DNA of 64,000 nt from Trematomus loennbergii. Its lineage: Eukaryota; Chordata; Actinopteri; Perciformes; Nototheniidae. Position 1 is the first letter of the stretch. Each line of letters starts with the position of its first letter. This document shows, one piece after another, positions 22,901 to 34,900 of this stretch. Both the position numbers and the translations under genes were made by a program. The notes below the pieces were generated by a model. The model ran no database searches and was not told the DNA's origin. It worked only from the letters and a program-made list of their open reading frames with translations. The stretch is from positions 11,284,710-11,348,709 of the forward strand of contig JAAOOA010000060.1 in NCBI GenBank assembly GCA_012861695.1, given 5' to 3'.

Positions 22901-25900
22901 GTAGCTTTTGCCTAATATCTCCAGGGATTTGATTGTTTTTAGAGAAGAAATTGACAAAAAGATCAAAAAGAATCAGCCTTTGATTGTTTTGTTAGGATCT
23001 GTTGCTAAAGAGAAAGACACTGCAGATCCTTTAATTGATTAAAAAGAGGGTGCTGTAACAAAACTGTGTCCAGTGTCATGTTCATGTGTGACGGACAATT
23101 TGCAAACATCCTCCCTTTTGTAAATATCCGTTTCTTTGTCTGTTACACATATTTAGAAACAAACGTTTAAATACATGTATATTCTTTCTATTTTGAGGGA
23201 CTCATGTCATCGAATGCTCTGTTTTGTTGAAATTGAAACTACTTATTAAAAAGTTTAAAGGTCCCATGTCATGCTTTTCCGGTTATTACCCGTCCCCTTG
23301 TGTGTTATGTAGCTTTTTCTGCATGTAAACGGTGTGCAAAGTCACAAACCCTCAAAGTACACCCTGTAGCGAGTAAATCTCTAACACAGAAAAGACCTGT
23401 CTGTGCTGCCCCAGAACGCCTCGTTGGAGATTTTTCTTTTTCTTCCTGGGTACAGTGACGTGACCATACCCAAATGGGCCAATCCGTGGAGCTCCTCACA
23501 CACACACACTCTCTCAGCGGCGAAACTGTGACGCGCTGGGGGGGGTGCTAGTGGAGCCTCACAGGCTGAGTGTCAGGATGTCTCGCTGTCTCGCAGACCC
23601 CACGCAGCAACCAGGAAACAACACCAGTAATAGAGCTCACACTGTCCCCTCCCCACAGCAGCGAGCCGCGCAACGTCCCGCCAACACGGCACCCAGACCC
23701 CACGCAGCATTCTCATCTGTTTGTCATTACTGGTGTCATTTTCTGGTTGCTAACGCCATTGTAACACATAATCACTGATGTTCCGCTGTAACGGTGGTGG
23801 ACTCATGGGCGAGCTGACCAATCAGAGCACTCTGGGCTCACAGGGAGGGGGGCAGGAGCTCCAACATGCCGTTTAGGACAGAGAGAATACACATACTATA
23901 CAGAGATGCTGTATGAGAAACCAATGTGAGTTTGGAACATTGCACAATATAAATCTATTCTAGTAGACCTCAACAATGGAATTATGATCAGTAGAAATGG
24001 CCATGACATGGGACCTTTAAGAACAAGCCTCTACAATGTATTATCTATAAATTAAATATCTTTAAATGAAGGAGTGTTGATCTGATTGAACAAGCCATTT
24101 AAAATAAACTTATTTTAAAACTGGTGTTGGGAATTATTCATCAATTTCTGTTATAATGTAGATGCTTATTTGGAAAATCTAATATATTGCCGATGTTATT
24201 TTCCCAAAGGTAATATTTAGTTTCTACTTCACATTGGCTTGTTACTTTTTAAAGACGGTGGAGGTTGGAGGTATGCCACGTGGAGTGATTTCAGATTAAT
24301 ACAAAATAATATTGTGTCCTAAATCACAAAAACTTGATATGTCTGAAAACGTGACAGCAACTTGTGCTTATTAAATCATAAGTCTCAGCCCAGCTGTCAG
24401 TCCAGCTATGATCTCTTCAGAGGCCGGTCCAATTAAAAAGTGACCTGCACCGAGAACGACTGTATAATGAAATTTGCATGATGCTTTGATCTTTTTGAAC
24501 ATGGTCGTCGCTGCGAGGATCAAGAACACCCTCGGGTCTCATTGAGCCATACGGAAACATGAAAGCAATTATCTGGGAAACTTTGGAAAGGTCCACACGC
24601 TGCGGCTGCTGGAGGAACATCTGAAGGATATTGAGGATATTACAGGAGCAGCTGACAAAAGGCAGCAGAGGGAGGTACTATCTCACACAGGCTCTGCCCT
24701 CTAGTGGACTCTATGGGTACTGTTAAGGAATAATTCTTCGAGATATCTAACCTTTTACTCTGACATGTGTTATCTCCTTTAAGGAAAGGCCTTGGTGCCA
24801 TATGTGTTGTTGTCACCAGTGTGTGACCGGTCAACTTGACTGGCACGAAGGGTAATTGTTGTGGGAACACTGAGGCACTTCTTTATCGGTGTTTGTGGGC
24901 TCTAGGATGTGAAATCCTTGAGGCCATGAGCGTCGGACGCAGGTGATTCAGTGTTTAGTCTACTCCTTCAGAGATGTTGATTTCTCTCTGTGAACCTGTT
25001 AAAAGGTCTAGCATAGAGAGAGGTTCTTCAGAATTGACGTGCAACTCTACCGTGTGGTCAGAACCTCTGACTCCTTGATTTGTGATGTGAATCCTCCGGC
25101 CGAATACTCTGAATAAACCCATCAGTGTTTGACATCAAAGCTCCAACTCTCACCGTGTCTCCTTCCTGAGTCGGTGACTCCATGCATTACTACACAGAAG
25201 TTTCCTCCACAGGTACTACTCTCATCAATGATACGCGAGCGTTCACACACTGAAGTTGTATAAACGTAGCCGGCCAATCGGGGCGAGCCTACCTGAATGC
25301 GCTCGCAGGCTCACAGTATATAAGGCAGCTACACCTCCTGACTGTCATCCTTTTCTCTTCAGCGAGCGAGACAACACCTCACAGAAAAAAAGAAACATTT
25401 CGTGGAAGGTTTGGCGGCGGAGTGGGCCGCCAGAGAGTACCACAGCTTCTTAGCTGCTGCTCCACAGCTGCTTGCATTTCCTTTAACACAGTTTTATGGG
25501 GAATGGAAGCTCAGCTGTGTACTGACAGAGTGGATGGACAGGACACTGAGACTGCCTCCATTCAGGGGCATAATAGAGGCAAATCTATCATCCCAGGAGG
25601 AGATAGGTTTCCTTTCAACAGAGATTCAGGCCCTGTTGCAAAAACAGGCTGTGTCTGTTGTGCACTCTCAGGACAGAGAAAAGTACTTCCTGGTTTCCAA
25701 GAAGACAGGAGAATTCAGAACCATTCTGGATCTTCGCATCCTGAATCAGCACATTGCCTGCAAAAAGTTCCATATGTTAACCATAAAACAATTACTGGAA
25801 CTGTGCAGCCGGGCGATTGGTTCACAACCATCGACCTGAAGGACGCTTACTTTCATGTCAAAATTGCTCCAAAGCACAGAAAGCAGGTGCAATAAGGGCG

Positions 25901-28900
25901 TTACCCACTCTGGGCCAACCTCTCCAGGCTTGGCTCCTGAGAGGGACAGGCTGAGACGGGGTGGACTGTCTGACAAAGTTATACAGACTATCCAGGCAGC
26001 AAGAGCAGGATCCACCACAGCCTGTTACAGGACGAAGTGGTTGGGATTCCAGCGGTGGTGCAAAGAAAGGAGTCTAGAGCCTCTATCCTGTACATTGGGC
26101 TCTATTCTGTCCTATTTACAGATACTGGTGGACAGGGGGCTGATTTGACTTAATGTTTTCATAAATATATTTTTCTCCCAGTTTGTCATGGGACTTATTT
26201 TTACCCTCTCAAAGAACCAGAATCGAAAAGCGTAACCGCAATCGTTAAAATCCAAACGATACCCAACCCTATGTGTGATGCAGTAAAATCTTACCGTAAC
26301 AACCGTGGGAAAATGTAAAATACGATTTTAAAATGCGTGTTTTCTGAATGGAGATCGGCTAAGCTAACGCAGTATATGCTCCGACCGTCCACACTCACAA
26401 CAACGGCCTATACAGACATAAATAAAGCAGCGACTGTATTCACCATGACACAGGCAGTCTGTGGTTTGTACTTGTTTCACTTTTGTCTAGTTTCTGAACA
26501 GATATGAGGAGCTGTGAGCTCTGAGTGCTAACAGCTAACGGCTGATGTTGGTTTTGTGGTTCGCATTGAAGATGACGTCACGGCTCGCCTACACTGCGTT
26601 ACTATAGTTACTACCCCAGTTCCTAAACTGTAATGGAAACGCAGCATAAAGTGAGCCTGGCCTACCAACGCCTAACTATACCGTACTAAGCCGTGCGAGC
26701 CCTGCAGTGGAAATGCGCCATAAGGGACAGAGTAACTGAGCAGACGCTACTGCACTGGAGGAAGCCGATCGAATAAAACGGATTTAGGAAAATGGAGGTG
26801 TGATTATTAAGCTGTGTGCATATTTTTAACAATAACATAAAGGCTGTGAAAAGTGTTTCTTCTCACCTCTCCTTTTGCGGCTATTTCAGACCTGCAACAC
26901 AGAACACAATGAGATAATACACTTAAATCCAGACTCGAGATAAAATGAATGAAATCATATTAGGTTATTGTAGGTACATGTAAAAACAATGTAGCCTCAT
27001 GAGGTAATATTTTTTTAAATAAGAAAAGTCTGTAATCAATTCAATAAATAAAAGGTTGTGAATTGACAAGAAAAAAAAGTTTTCTTAAATGTACCCAATA
27101 AAAAAATTTTCCAGTTCTTTTCTCAGAGATTTAAGAGTTTGAATGTCAAAGAATATTCAAGTTATTTTATCTTACTATCACCACATTCACACATAATTGT
27201 ACACCCCTCTACTGGCAGTGCAATTTGTTATAAACCTACAATAGTCCTTATACACGGTTGTCTTAAAATTGCAAATCCCTAATTCGTAAAAAAGGATATG
27301 TTAAATATTGCTCGTTGTAAGCTTTGATGACTTATTGTTACACACTTATTTGGATTTCCCTGCTAGTAAATGAAAGTTGAATGAGCAACCAGGCCTCCAG
27401 ACGCTCACCCTGAAGCCTCATCAGCCTCCTCCGGCTTCACAGACTTCCCTCCGTCCCTCAGGAACCGGACAATATCCTGGAAAGTCTGCAAAGGACTAAT
27501 GGTTAGAATAATGTCATGTTTCCAAAGAAAAGTGCACAGTAGGAGCCGAGATCTTCCTCACAGCTTGCTCATGTACTGGATCCCATGCTTTGTCAAATCG
27601 ACTTATGTATTCTTGGTTTAGCGGGGGCAAGGCGTAATGAGATTAGACTACATAAAGAGCAGTTCTTTAAATATCCCTTTGGAGTTTCCCTCAACAAAAT
27701 AAAAATCATGTTATAGGAATCAGACATAAATCTCCTCCTTTCTGGAAGCTTAAATATATACACATGTAAATCTGAGCTATGACTCCCATGCAGGGCAAAT
27801 GACACCACTGTAATCTACTGAAATTAAAAAGCCTCCTCAGGGGAAGAATAAATGTTAGCAGTGAACCGAGCAGAGCGACTCCCGGCGTCTCACCTGAAGT
27901 GGGACTGCCTGCTGAGTTGTTCTGAAAGGGGACACATCTGTAACATTTCTCTAAATACAAACTGCATTTCCCCAGATTGTGACCAAAATAAAACATGGGT
28001 GTAATTATAACAACATTTTAAATGAGCTTTTAATAAGCAACATCCCGCTTGAATTTCATTCAAAAAAAATGTATATTGTTTTATTTTTTAATTTCATAGT
28101 TTATTAGATTGTATTGTAGTTATTAATGTTTTCTTATTGTTCTTTTTTTATAGTTGTATTTATTTCAAAGTTTTTACATATTTGATTGCAGCTATTCTTT
28201 AAATATTGTTTTTTTAAATGTATTTTATAGTTTTTATCTGTTATAAAATGATAGATTATTATGAATTTTCTTTTACTGTCAGACTTTTTTTTACCTCCTT
28301 GCGTACCGTGAAATCTCATATACAATATACATACTGTATACTGCATGTGTGCAAAAAAGGCCTTAAACTGCACCCTGGGAATGAAAAGTGCACAAATAAA
28401 ACTCCAATCAGAGCAGACGACTCTGGTTTCAGACAGAGGGTGAAAAGAGGTGCTGCAGCACAGGCAGTATGAGAGAAATAAAGAGCTTTTTGAACATTAA
28501 AGCATGGAGACATGTCACAGAGAGACACTAAATACAAATATGAACCTGAGAATTAGCACAATAGGGCCCCTTTAACAAGGACTAAATGATGGCCACTTTA
28601 AGATGTTACTTTTGTGGGTCATATTAGTTTTGCTGCTTGTTTATCTGATTTCAGTCCAGAAGCTACAGGAACACTTACCCTCCAGGCGATGACAGCGACC
28701 ACCAGCATGTTGATGGGCAGCAGCAACGTTTTAAGGTATTTTAAAGGGGTCTGAGGGACGGAGAGACACCGTAAGTTAAGACATCTCAAATCTTGACTGT
28801 ACACTGCACTGTCACAACATGCAAACACAACATGAGCAGGGTCCAGTTTGTAAAAGAGTTTAAATCAAAATGAGCTGCAGCTTTCTATTTCCTTTTAAAC

Positions 28901-31900
28901 TCAAAGCACAGATCGGTTCTATTTCAGAGGCGGTGCTTTAAGCACTGGATATGTCCATCGCGCGCATGCGCAGGTCGAGTACCAATACCAACAAAGTCAC
29001 CTGTGACCCCACGTGACACCGGGCTATATCTGCCTGTGTCGTCAGAGGATCTGTTCCTTTTATCTTCTCGCTGCGCGAGTACCGTGGCTACATGTTGTAG
29101 CCTACAGCGTTCGGCTTGAGCTAGGAATTCTCTGCATACAGCTGGCTGCGTGCAGCTTCGCGACTGATCCAGTCGGAGCTGCGAGTTGCTTGCTCGTCCT
29201 CCAGAGGCTGTGGCCGGCTGCGCAAAACTTTGACGGACAGGTTTGTGCCGACTTTGTTGGTGATGGCAGTGTCCCCGCTCCTGCTCCCAGCATAAGTTGT
29301 CCTGTTTGCTGTCTTGTTTGTTATTTGGCTTAGACTTTCTGGTGACGGCAGCGTTCCCGCTCCCATAAGTTGCCCTTATTGTGCTCTTTTGTACTTTTTG
29401 CATCTGATTGTGGCAGCGTTGTGCCCGAGCTATCATTAGCATTTTGAGTTTCCAGCTTTAGCTGCGTTTTCTCGTTTAATTTAGTTGGCAGTAGCGTGGC
29501 TCAGCCTAACTTGTTGTTATTTATTGCATTGCTAGTGTGCAGCCGCTTTGGCTGACACTTGTTATAAGCACTGGGATTTTATCCGTGCTGTTTTTTTCTT
29601 TTGAAGCCAATTATCTGGTCTTAGCATTTGTGTTATTTGACTTGGACTTGCTGGTGAAGGCAGCACGCTCGCTCCCACTCCCGGTAACGTATTGCTTTGA
29701 TTGTTAGCAGCAGCCGCTGGCTAACATCTTGCGTGTTCTGTTAAACTTCATTATTTAACTCAGCTGGTGAAGGCAGTGCTCTCGCTCCCGCTCCCACTGC
29801 TGGTAACGTGGGTGTAGGATATTTATGTTTGCATCCCTCTTAGTGTTCTGTGATTAGTAGCAGTACTTCAGGCTACTCTTTCCATTCAGCAGGTAACTGG
29901 TGAAGGCTGTGCTCTTGCTCCTGCTCCCGGTTACGTTGCATCTGGCTACCTACATAATGGCCCATTCATGTAGCGCCTGTATGGCTTCTCTTGAGCCCGA
30001 AGACGGCCATGACCGCTGCCCCTCTTGCCTTGGGCTTGAGGATGCCATGTCGCTAGCGGCTTCGGCTAGCCTCTTCAATGAAGAAGTGGAGGACGAGGCC
30101 TCGCTCACTTTCGAGGAAGCTTCCCACTCCTCTGCTCAGAGCTCTCTGCAGGGCATGGAAGACGCGTCCATGGTGGCCATTATTCGTGCGGCCCTGGCAC
30201 GCTTGCAGCTTCAGGTTCCGCAGGCCGACTCGGCTCAGGCTAGCACCTTCTTCAGGCGTAACCCTGCCCCTGTCACTCTCACTGTTCCTCCTTCAGAGGA
30301 GTATCTGAGGGAGCTTCATGCATGCTGGAGAGACACCAGGGCCCTCTCCCACTCTGGCTTCGATGCCCGGATCTCCACTAAAACGTTTTGAGTTTTCGTC
30401 GACTAAAACTAGACTAAAACTATGAAGGATAAAAAGGACTAAAATGTGACTAAAACTAATAACCATTTTCGTCTAAAGACTAAGACTAAATTAAAAAAGC
30501 TGCCAAAATGAACACTGGCCCCATACAAATGTGGCTGAACAGCCTCCACTTGGACGCCAAATGGCACAGGCACAGAAGAGTCAGGGTGTCTCAGCGGTGT
30601 CTCCACTCTCTGTCCCGCTGGAGGGACAGGGCCTATCTTTTGATGGGCGTGCCCATGGGCGCCATCCCATCCCGCCGGGAGACTGTCACTACGGATGCAT
30701 GTCTCTCAGGGTGGGGTGCAGTGTGGCAGGGCAGGACTGTTCAGGGTCAGTGGACTGCCCAGGAAGGTGCACGCCACGTCAACGTGCTAGAGCTTCGGGC
30801 TGTGCAGCTTGCACTCACGCACTTTTTAACCCAACTGGGGGGCAAGCATGTGCTTGTTCGTTCTGACAACATGTCCACTGTTGCCCAGATCAACCATCAG
30901 GGGGGCACCAGGTCCGCACAGCTACTCCGGGTGTCACAGAGCCTTTTGTCTAAGATTGTGCTCTCTCTAAACAGCGGCTGTCCCACTGGGTTGTCGATAT
31001 CATCTCACATGCCTATGGGGCCAGTGGCCGCCCCCTGCCATCAGGGGTGAGATGCCACTCTACAAGGAGCATCTCAACATCTTGGGCTGCCCTGAGAGGG
31101 GTCCCCCTGGATACCATCTGCGCCGCGGCGTCGTGGGCGTCTTGTGGCACATTCTCCGGGTTTTATCGAGTTAATGTCACCACTCCTTATCCTTTGGGCG
31201 TGGTCCTATTGCCGAGCTCCGCTGCTTCCAGTTAGTGAGTAAGTGCTTGGATTCTTCATGACATTGTTGGTATAAGTCATCCAGTGCTTAGAGCACCGCC
31301 TCTGGCAGTCAGTAGGGATGAAATAGAACGTAAGTTACGACTATAACTACGGTTCTATGAATCCCGGATGACCGCCAGAGTATCCTGTCACTCAGAATCC
31401 TTGTGTTCTCGCTGTGGGGGAAACTTCTGTGTAGCAATGCATTGGGAGTCACCGACTCAGGAAGGAGACACGGTGAGAGTTGGAGCTTTTGATGTCAAAC
31501 ACTGATGGGTTTATTCAGAGTATTCGGCCGGAGGATTCACATCACAAGTCAAAGAGTCAGAGGTTCTGACTACACGGTAGAGTTGCCACGTCAATTCTGA
31601 AGAGCCTCTCTCTATGCTAGACCTTTTAACAGGTTCACAGAGAGAAATCAACATCTCTGAAGGAGTAGACTAAACAGCTGGGAACACTGAGCCACCTGCG
31701 TCCGACACTTATGGCCTCGAAGATTTCACATCTTAGAGTCCACAAACACCGATAAAGAAGTGCCTCAGCGTTCTCACAACAATTACCATTTGTGCCCGAC
31801 AAGTTGACGGTCACAAACTGGTAACAACAACACATGTGGCACCAAGGCCTTTCCTTAAAGGAGATAACAGACGTCAGAGTAGATCATAAAACGTCACAGA

Positions 31901-34900
31901 GTAAAGGTTAGATATCTAGAAGAATTATTCCTTAACACTCGCGAGAAGATTCTGTGAACAGATCCTCTGACGACACCGGCAGATATAGCCCGGTGTCACG
32001 TGGGGTCACAGGTGACTTTGTTGGTATTGGTACTCGACCTGCGCATGCGCGCGATGGACATATCCAGTGTTTAAAGCACCGCCTCTGGCGGTCATCCGGG
32101 ATTCATAGAACCGTAGTTACAGTCGTAACTTACGTTCCCTGTGCTCTGATGCCTGCTGGAACATATCAGACTCTTTGATATAAAACAGCAGGTTTATTCT
32201 GATAAAAAATAAATGTTTTTCACACCAATCCACCTCAGATTTATCTCAGAGAACACTTTAGCAAACAAAGTCACAAGGAGGATTATTTGTTAATCTTGTT
32301 GAGATTAAAACAAAAAACAAACTTTACCTCTAACTCCAGGAAGTCAAACTCTGCAGCACACGTGTACATCAGAGTGTGGAAGTCTTTGTAGCTCGTGAAC
32401 TTAGACTTTATTAGTCCACTGATGTGCGCCTGGAAGAGACACAAAAAAGAGACATATTACAGACATGTTTTTGTATTTTTTCATTAACAAAAAACTTTCT
32501 TTCATGATTTCAAATTTGTGAATGCATTTGAAATTGTTGTTGATTTAATTCCAACATTTCTGATGTCAGCATGAAACTATAAGATATTTGATATTAAGCT
32601 GTTAGCTCTCAGAAAGCCAATCAAAACCTCTGCATCTGGGTTTTCTATTGTGGGTTGACTACCCTATATGATCCTAATTTTTGACGGTACCTGTTTCAGA
32701 TTTGCCTTTATTAAGCATTTAACGGTACGTGAACTGAAGAGCAATTTGAGGCAAAACAGAGAAAGAGGAGAGGGATATATTTGGAGTCAAATCTGTGAAT
32801 TTGACGGATTAAAAAAGGCAGATGTCTGAGAAAAAAAAACGTGAACATTCTCTGAGAATAATAACAAAAATGTATAAGAGTGAAATATGTTTGTAAGATA
32901 CTAGAAAAATTGATAAATCTTTCATCTCGGTGAATATCAGAGATTTTCTAAGCAATAAAACCATTCAAAGTCATTACTATTGTTTTAATTAAGTTATAAA
33001 ATGATCAGATATATTCTACTGTCAACCATATTCAAATATTAGCATTAGTTCTTGCCACATGACTTTTTTAAGGTAAAGTTGCTGCAGCTTACATCATCTG
33101 AGGCGCAGAGGACCGTGGACAGCAGGAATTTGAGCAGAACTGTGGAGCCGACCCAAGCCAAGCCCTGCATGACCTGAGGAGGGAGAGGAGATACACACTG
33201 ACAGCCTGACGTGTACACACACACACACACACAACTCAGGACAGCAACCTGTAATTAAAGCCGTAAAGTGCTGTAGAGTTGGGAGCGACCAAAGAGGGCT
33301 GTGGACTGTTCAAACATTTAACATTTTTTAGCTTTAATGTTCATTTAAATGAGAAACAAACTGATTCAAATCAAGGCTGCATAATCAATAGCATCTTTAT
33401 TTAAAATGAAAGAGACTGCTTTATAGCTCCATCTGGGTATTTCTTCCATAACAAAGAGGCAGAATGAAGTGTATCCCTCCAAACATAAGACGGAAAATCA
33501 TTTCAACATACCCACATGACGATGCCAGGTTTGAAGAGTTGAGCAAATCGATCCCTCAATGCGATGATTGCCTGGAAAGAAATGACCAAAACATAATAAA
33601 AAGAAGTCCAAGTCACCAACACACATTATTATTATTAGTGGTTTTGCATTTTAATGTTCCTCTGCAATGCTGTTTACTCAACCTAATGTACAGTATAACC
33701 AGCTGGATGCATTGATCAAATTGAACTAATCTTGAGTGACCCACTGCATTAAACATTCGATGATGCAGGATATATTGTTCTCTAGAGTTTCTACTCACCC
33801 AGCTGGAGACGAGCGAGGAGGCGTAGAAGGACGTGAGCAGCATGGAGTTTCCGAACATTAGGACAAAGCAGACAGCGAGGGTGATCTGCAGCACGACAAC
33901 AGGAAGGAGAGGAGGTTTTAATACATTTAGATGTAATGAAAATGATTAGAAATAATGTGAAACATGTAGGCTGGGCGATAAGTGAGACGTAGAGCTGCAT
34001 ACCAAATTATTAATAACATATATTTGCCTCTCTTCTGGAATATATTGTATACTGTGCATACACAGCTACAAGCAAAATATAATCCTACTTAATAAACACT
34101 TGATGCTTAATCCCACAGTGAAGAGTGAGATAATGCACCATTCATTGCATTATGTAGACAGAAGGGCAGTCATTCACAATAAGAGGCACTTATAGACCGG
34201 AGTGTGGAAAGATTGTAGAGAAGCTATAAAAACTGAAATAACAGGTTTATTGGGAAATGCAATTCAGTTCCTTTATGCACTTCACTGCACTGTATCCAGA
34301 TGGTTGACAAGTCACTTTTATATCCAGAAGACCATATCACCGAGACCACTTCCCCCCCGTCCTTCAACGAATACATTTTAAAAATCCCAACACCCAAAGC
34401 ACTCAGCAACCAGGCTTTCTGGGGGACAGAGCCTTCTCCATCGCTGCCCCCTCTCTCTGGAACTCAGTCCCACAACACAGAGACTGCACTGACCTCCCCA
34501 CCTTCAAAACACTGACCAAAAAATCCCTGTTAAGACTTGCTTTTAATGTGTGATTAACGTTGTGTCCTTGTGTTAAATGTTGTTTTATTAGCCCGATTTT
34601 ATTTGACTTTTACACTTCTTTGAGCACCTGTAAAAGCACTTGCAAAAATAAACGTCTTATTATTACCTTAAGTACTGACAGGACAGTTGATGATAGTTTT
34701 TTTTTTGTATAGGTAGCAGTCCTGCACGTTTGTCTTCCCTGGAACAAGTGTCACTGCTCAGGCTTTAAACAGCGCTGTAGGTCGTAGGACACAAATGCTG
34801 GGTTTTTTCTCTCACACACACACACAGACAAACACACACTCGCAGGCAAATTCATCGTTGCCAAGCTCTCTAAATTATGCAGAGGCATATGCTTTCCTCT

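Larger units (their letters stand above)
28915..32137 (+). mobile_element. DIRS retrotransposon, degraded, with inverted ends and internal complementary region
   Basis: About 130-bp inverted terminal repeats lie at 28925-29055 and 31957-32088. An internal region at 31274-31381 is complementary to both extremities, the hallmark of DIRS elements that replicate through a circular intermediate and integrate by a tyrosine recombinase. The coding order on the + strand is gag, RNase H, recombinase C-terminus. Most of RT and the recombinase core are missing, and a solo LTR has inserted near the right end. It lies in dpy19l1 intron 14, opposite to the gene. Confidence 0.88.

Noticed and set aside
29900..29956. 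Earlier start for the DIRS gag-like frame
   Set aside because: The 19 codons before 29957 are hydrophobic and unlike gag. [11 protein letters not shown] at 29957 fits the family start.
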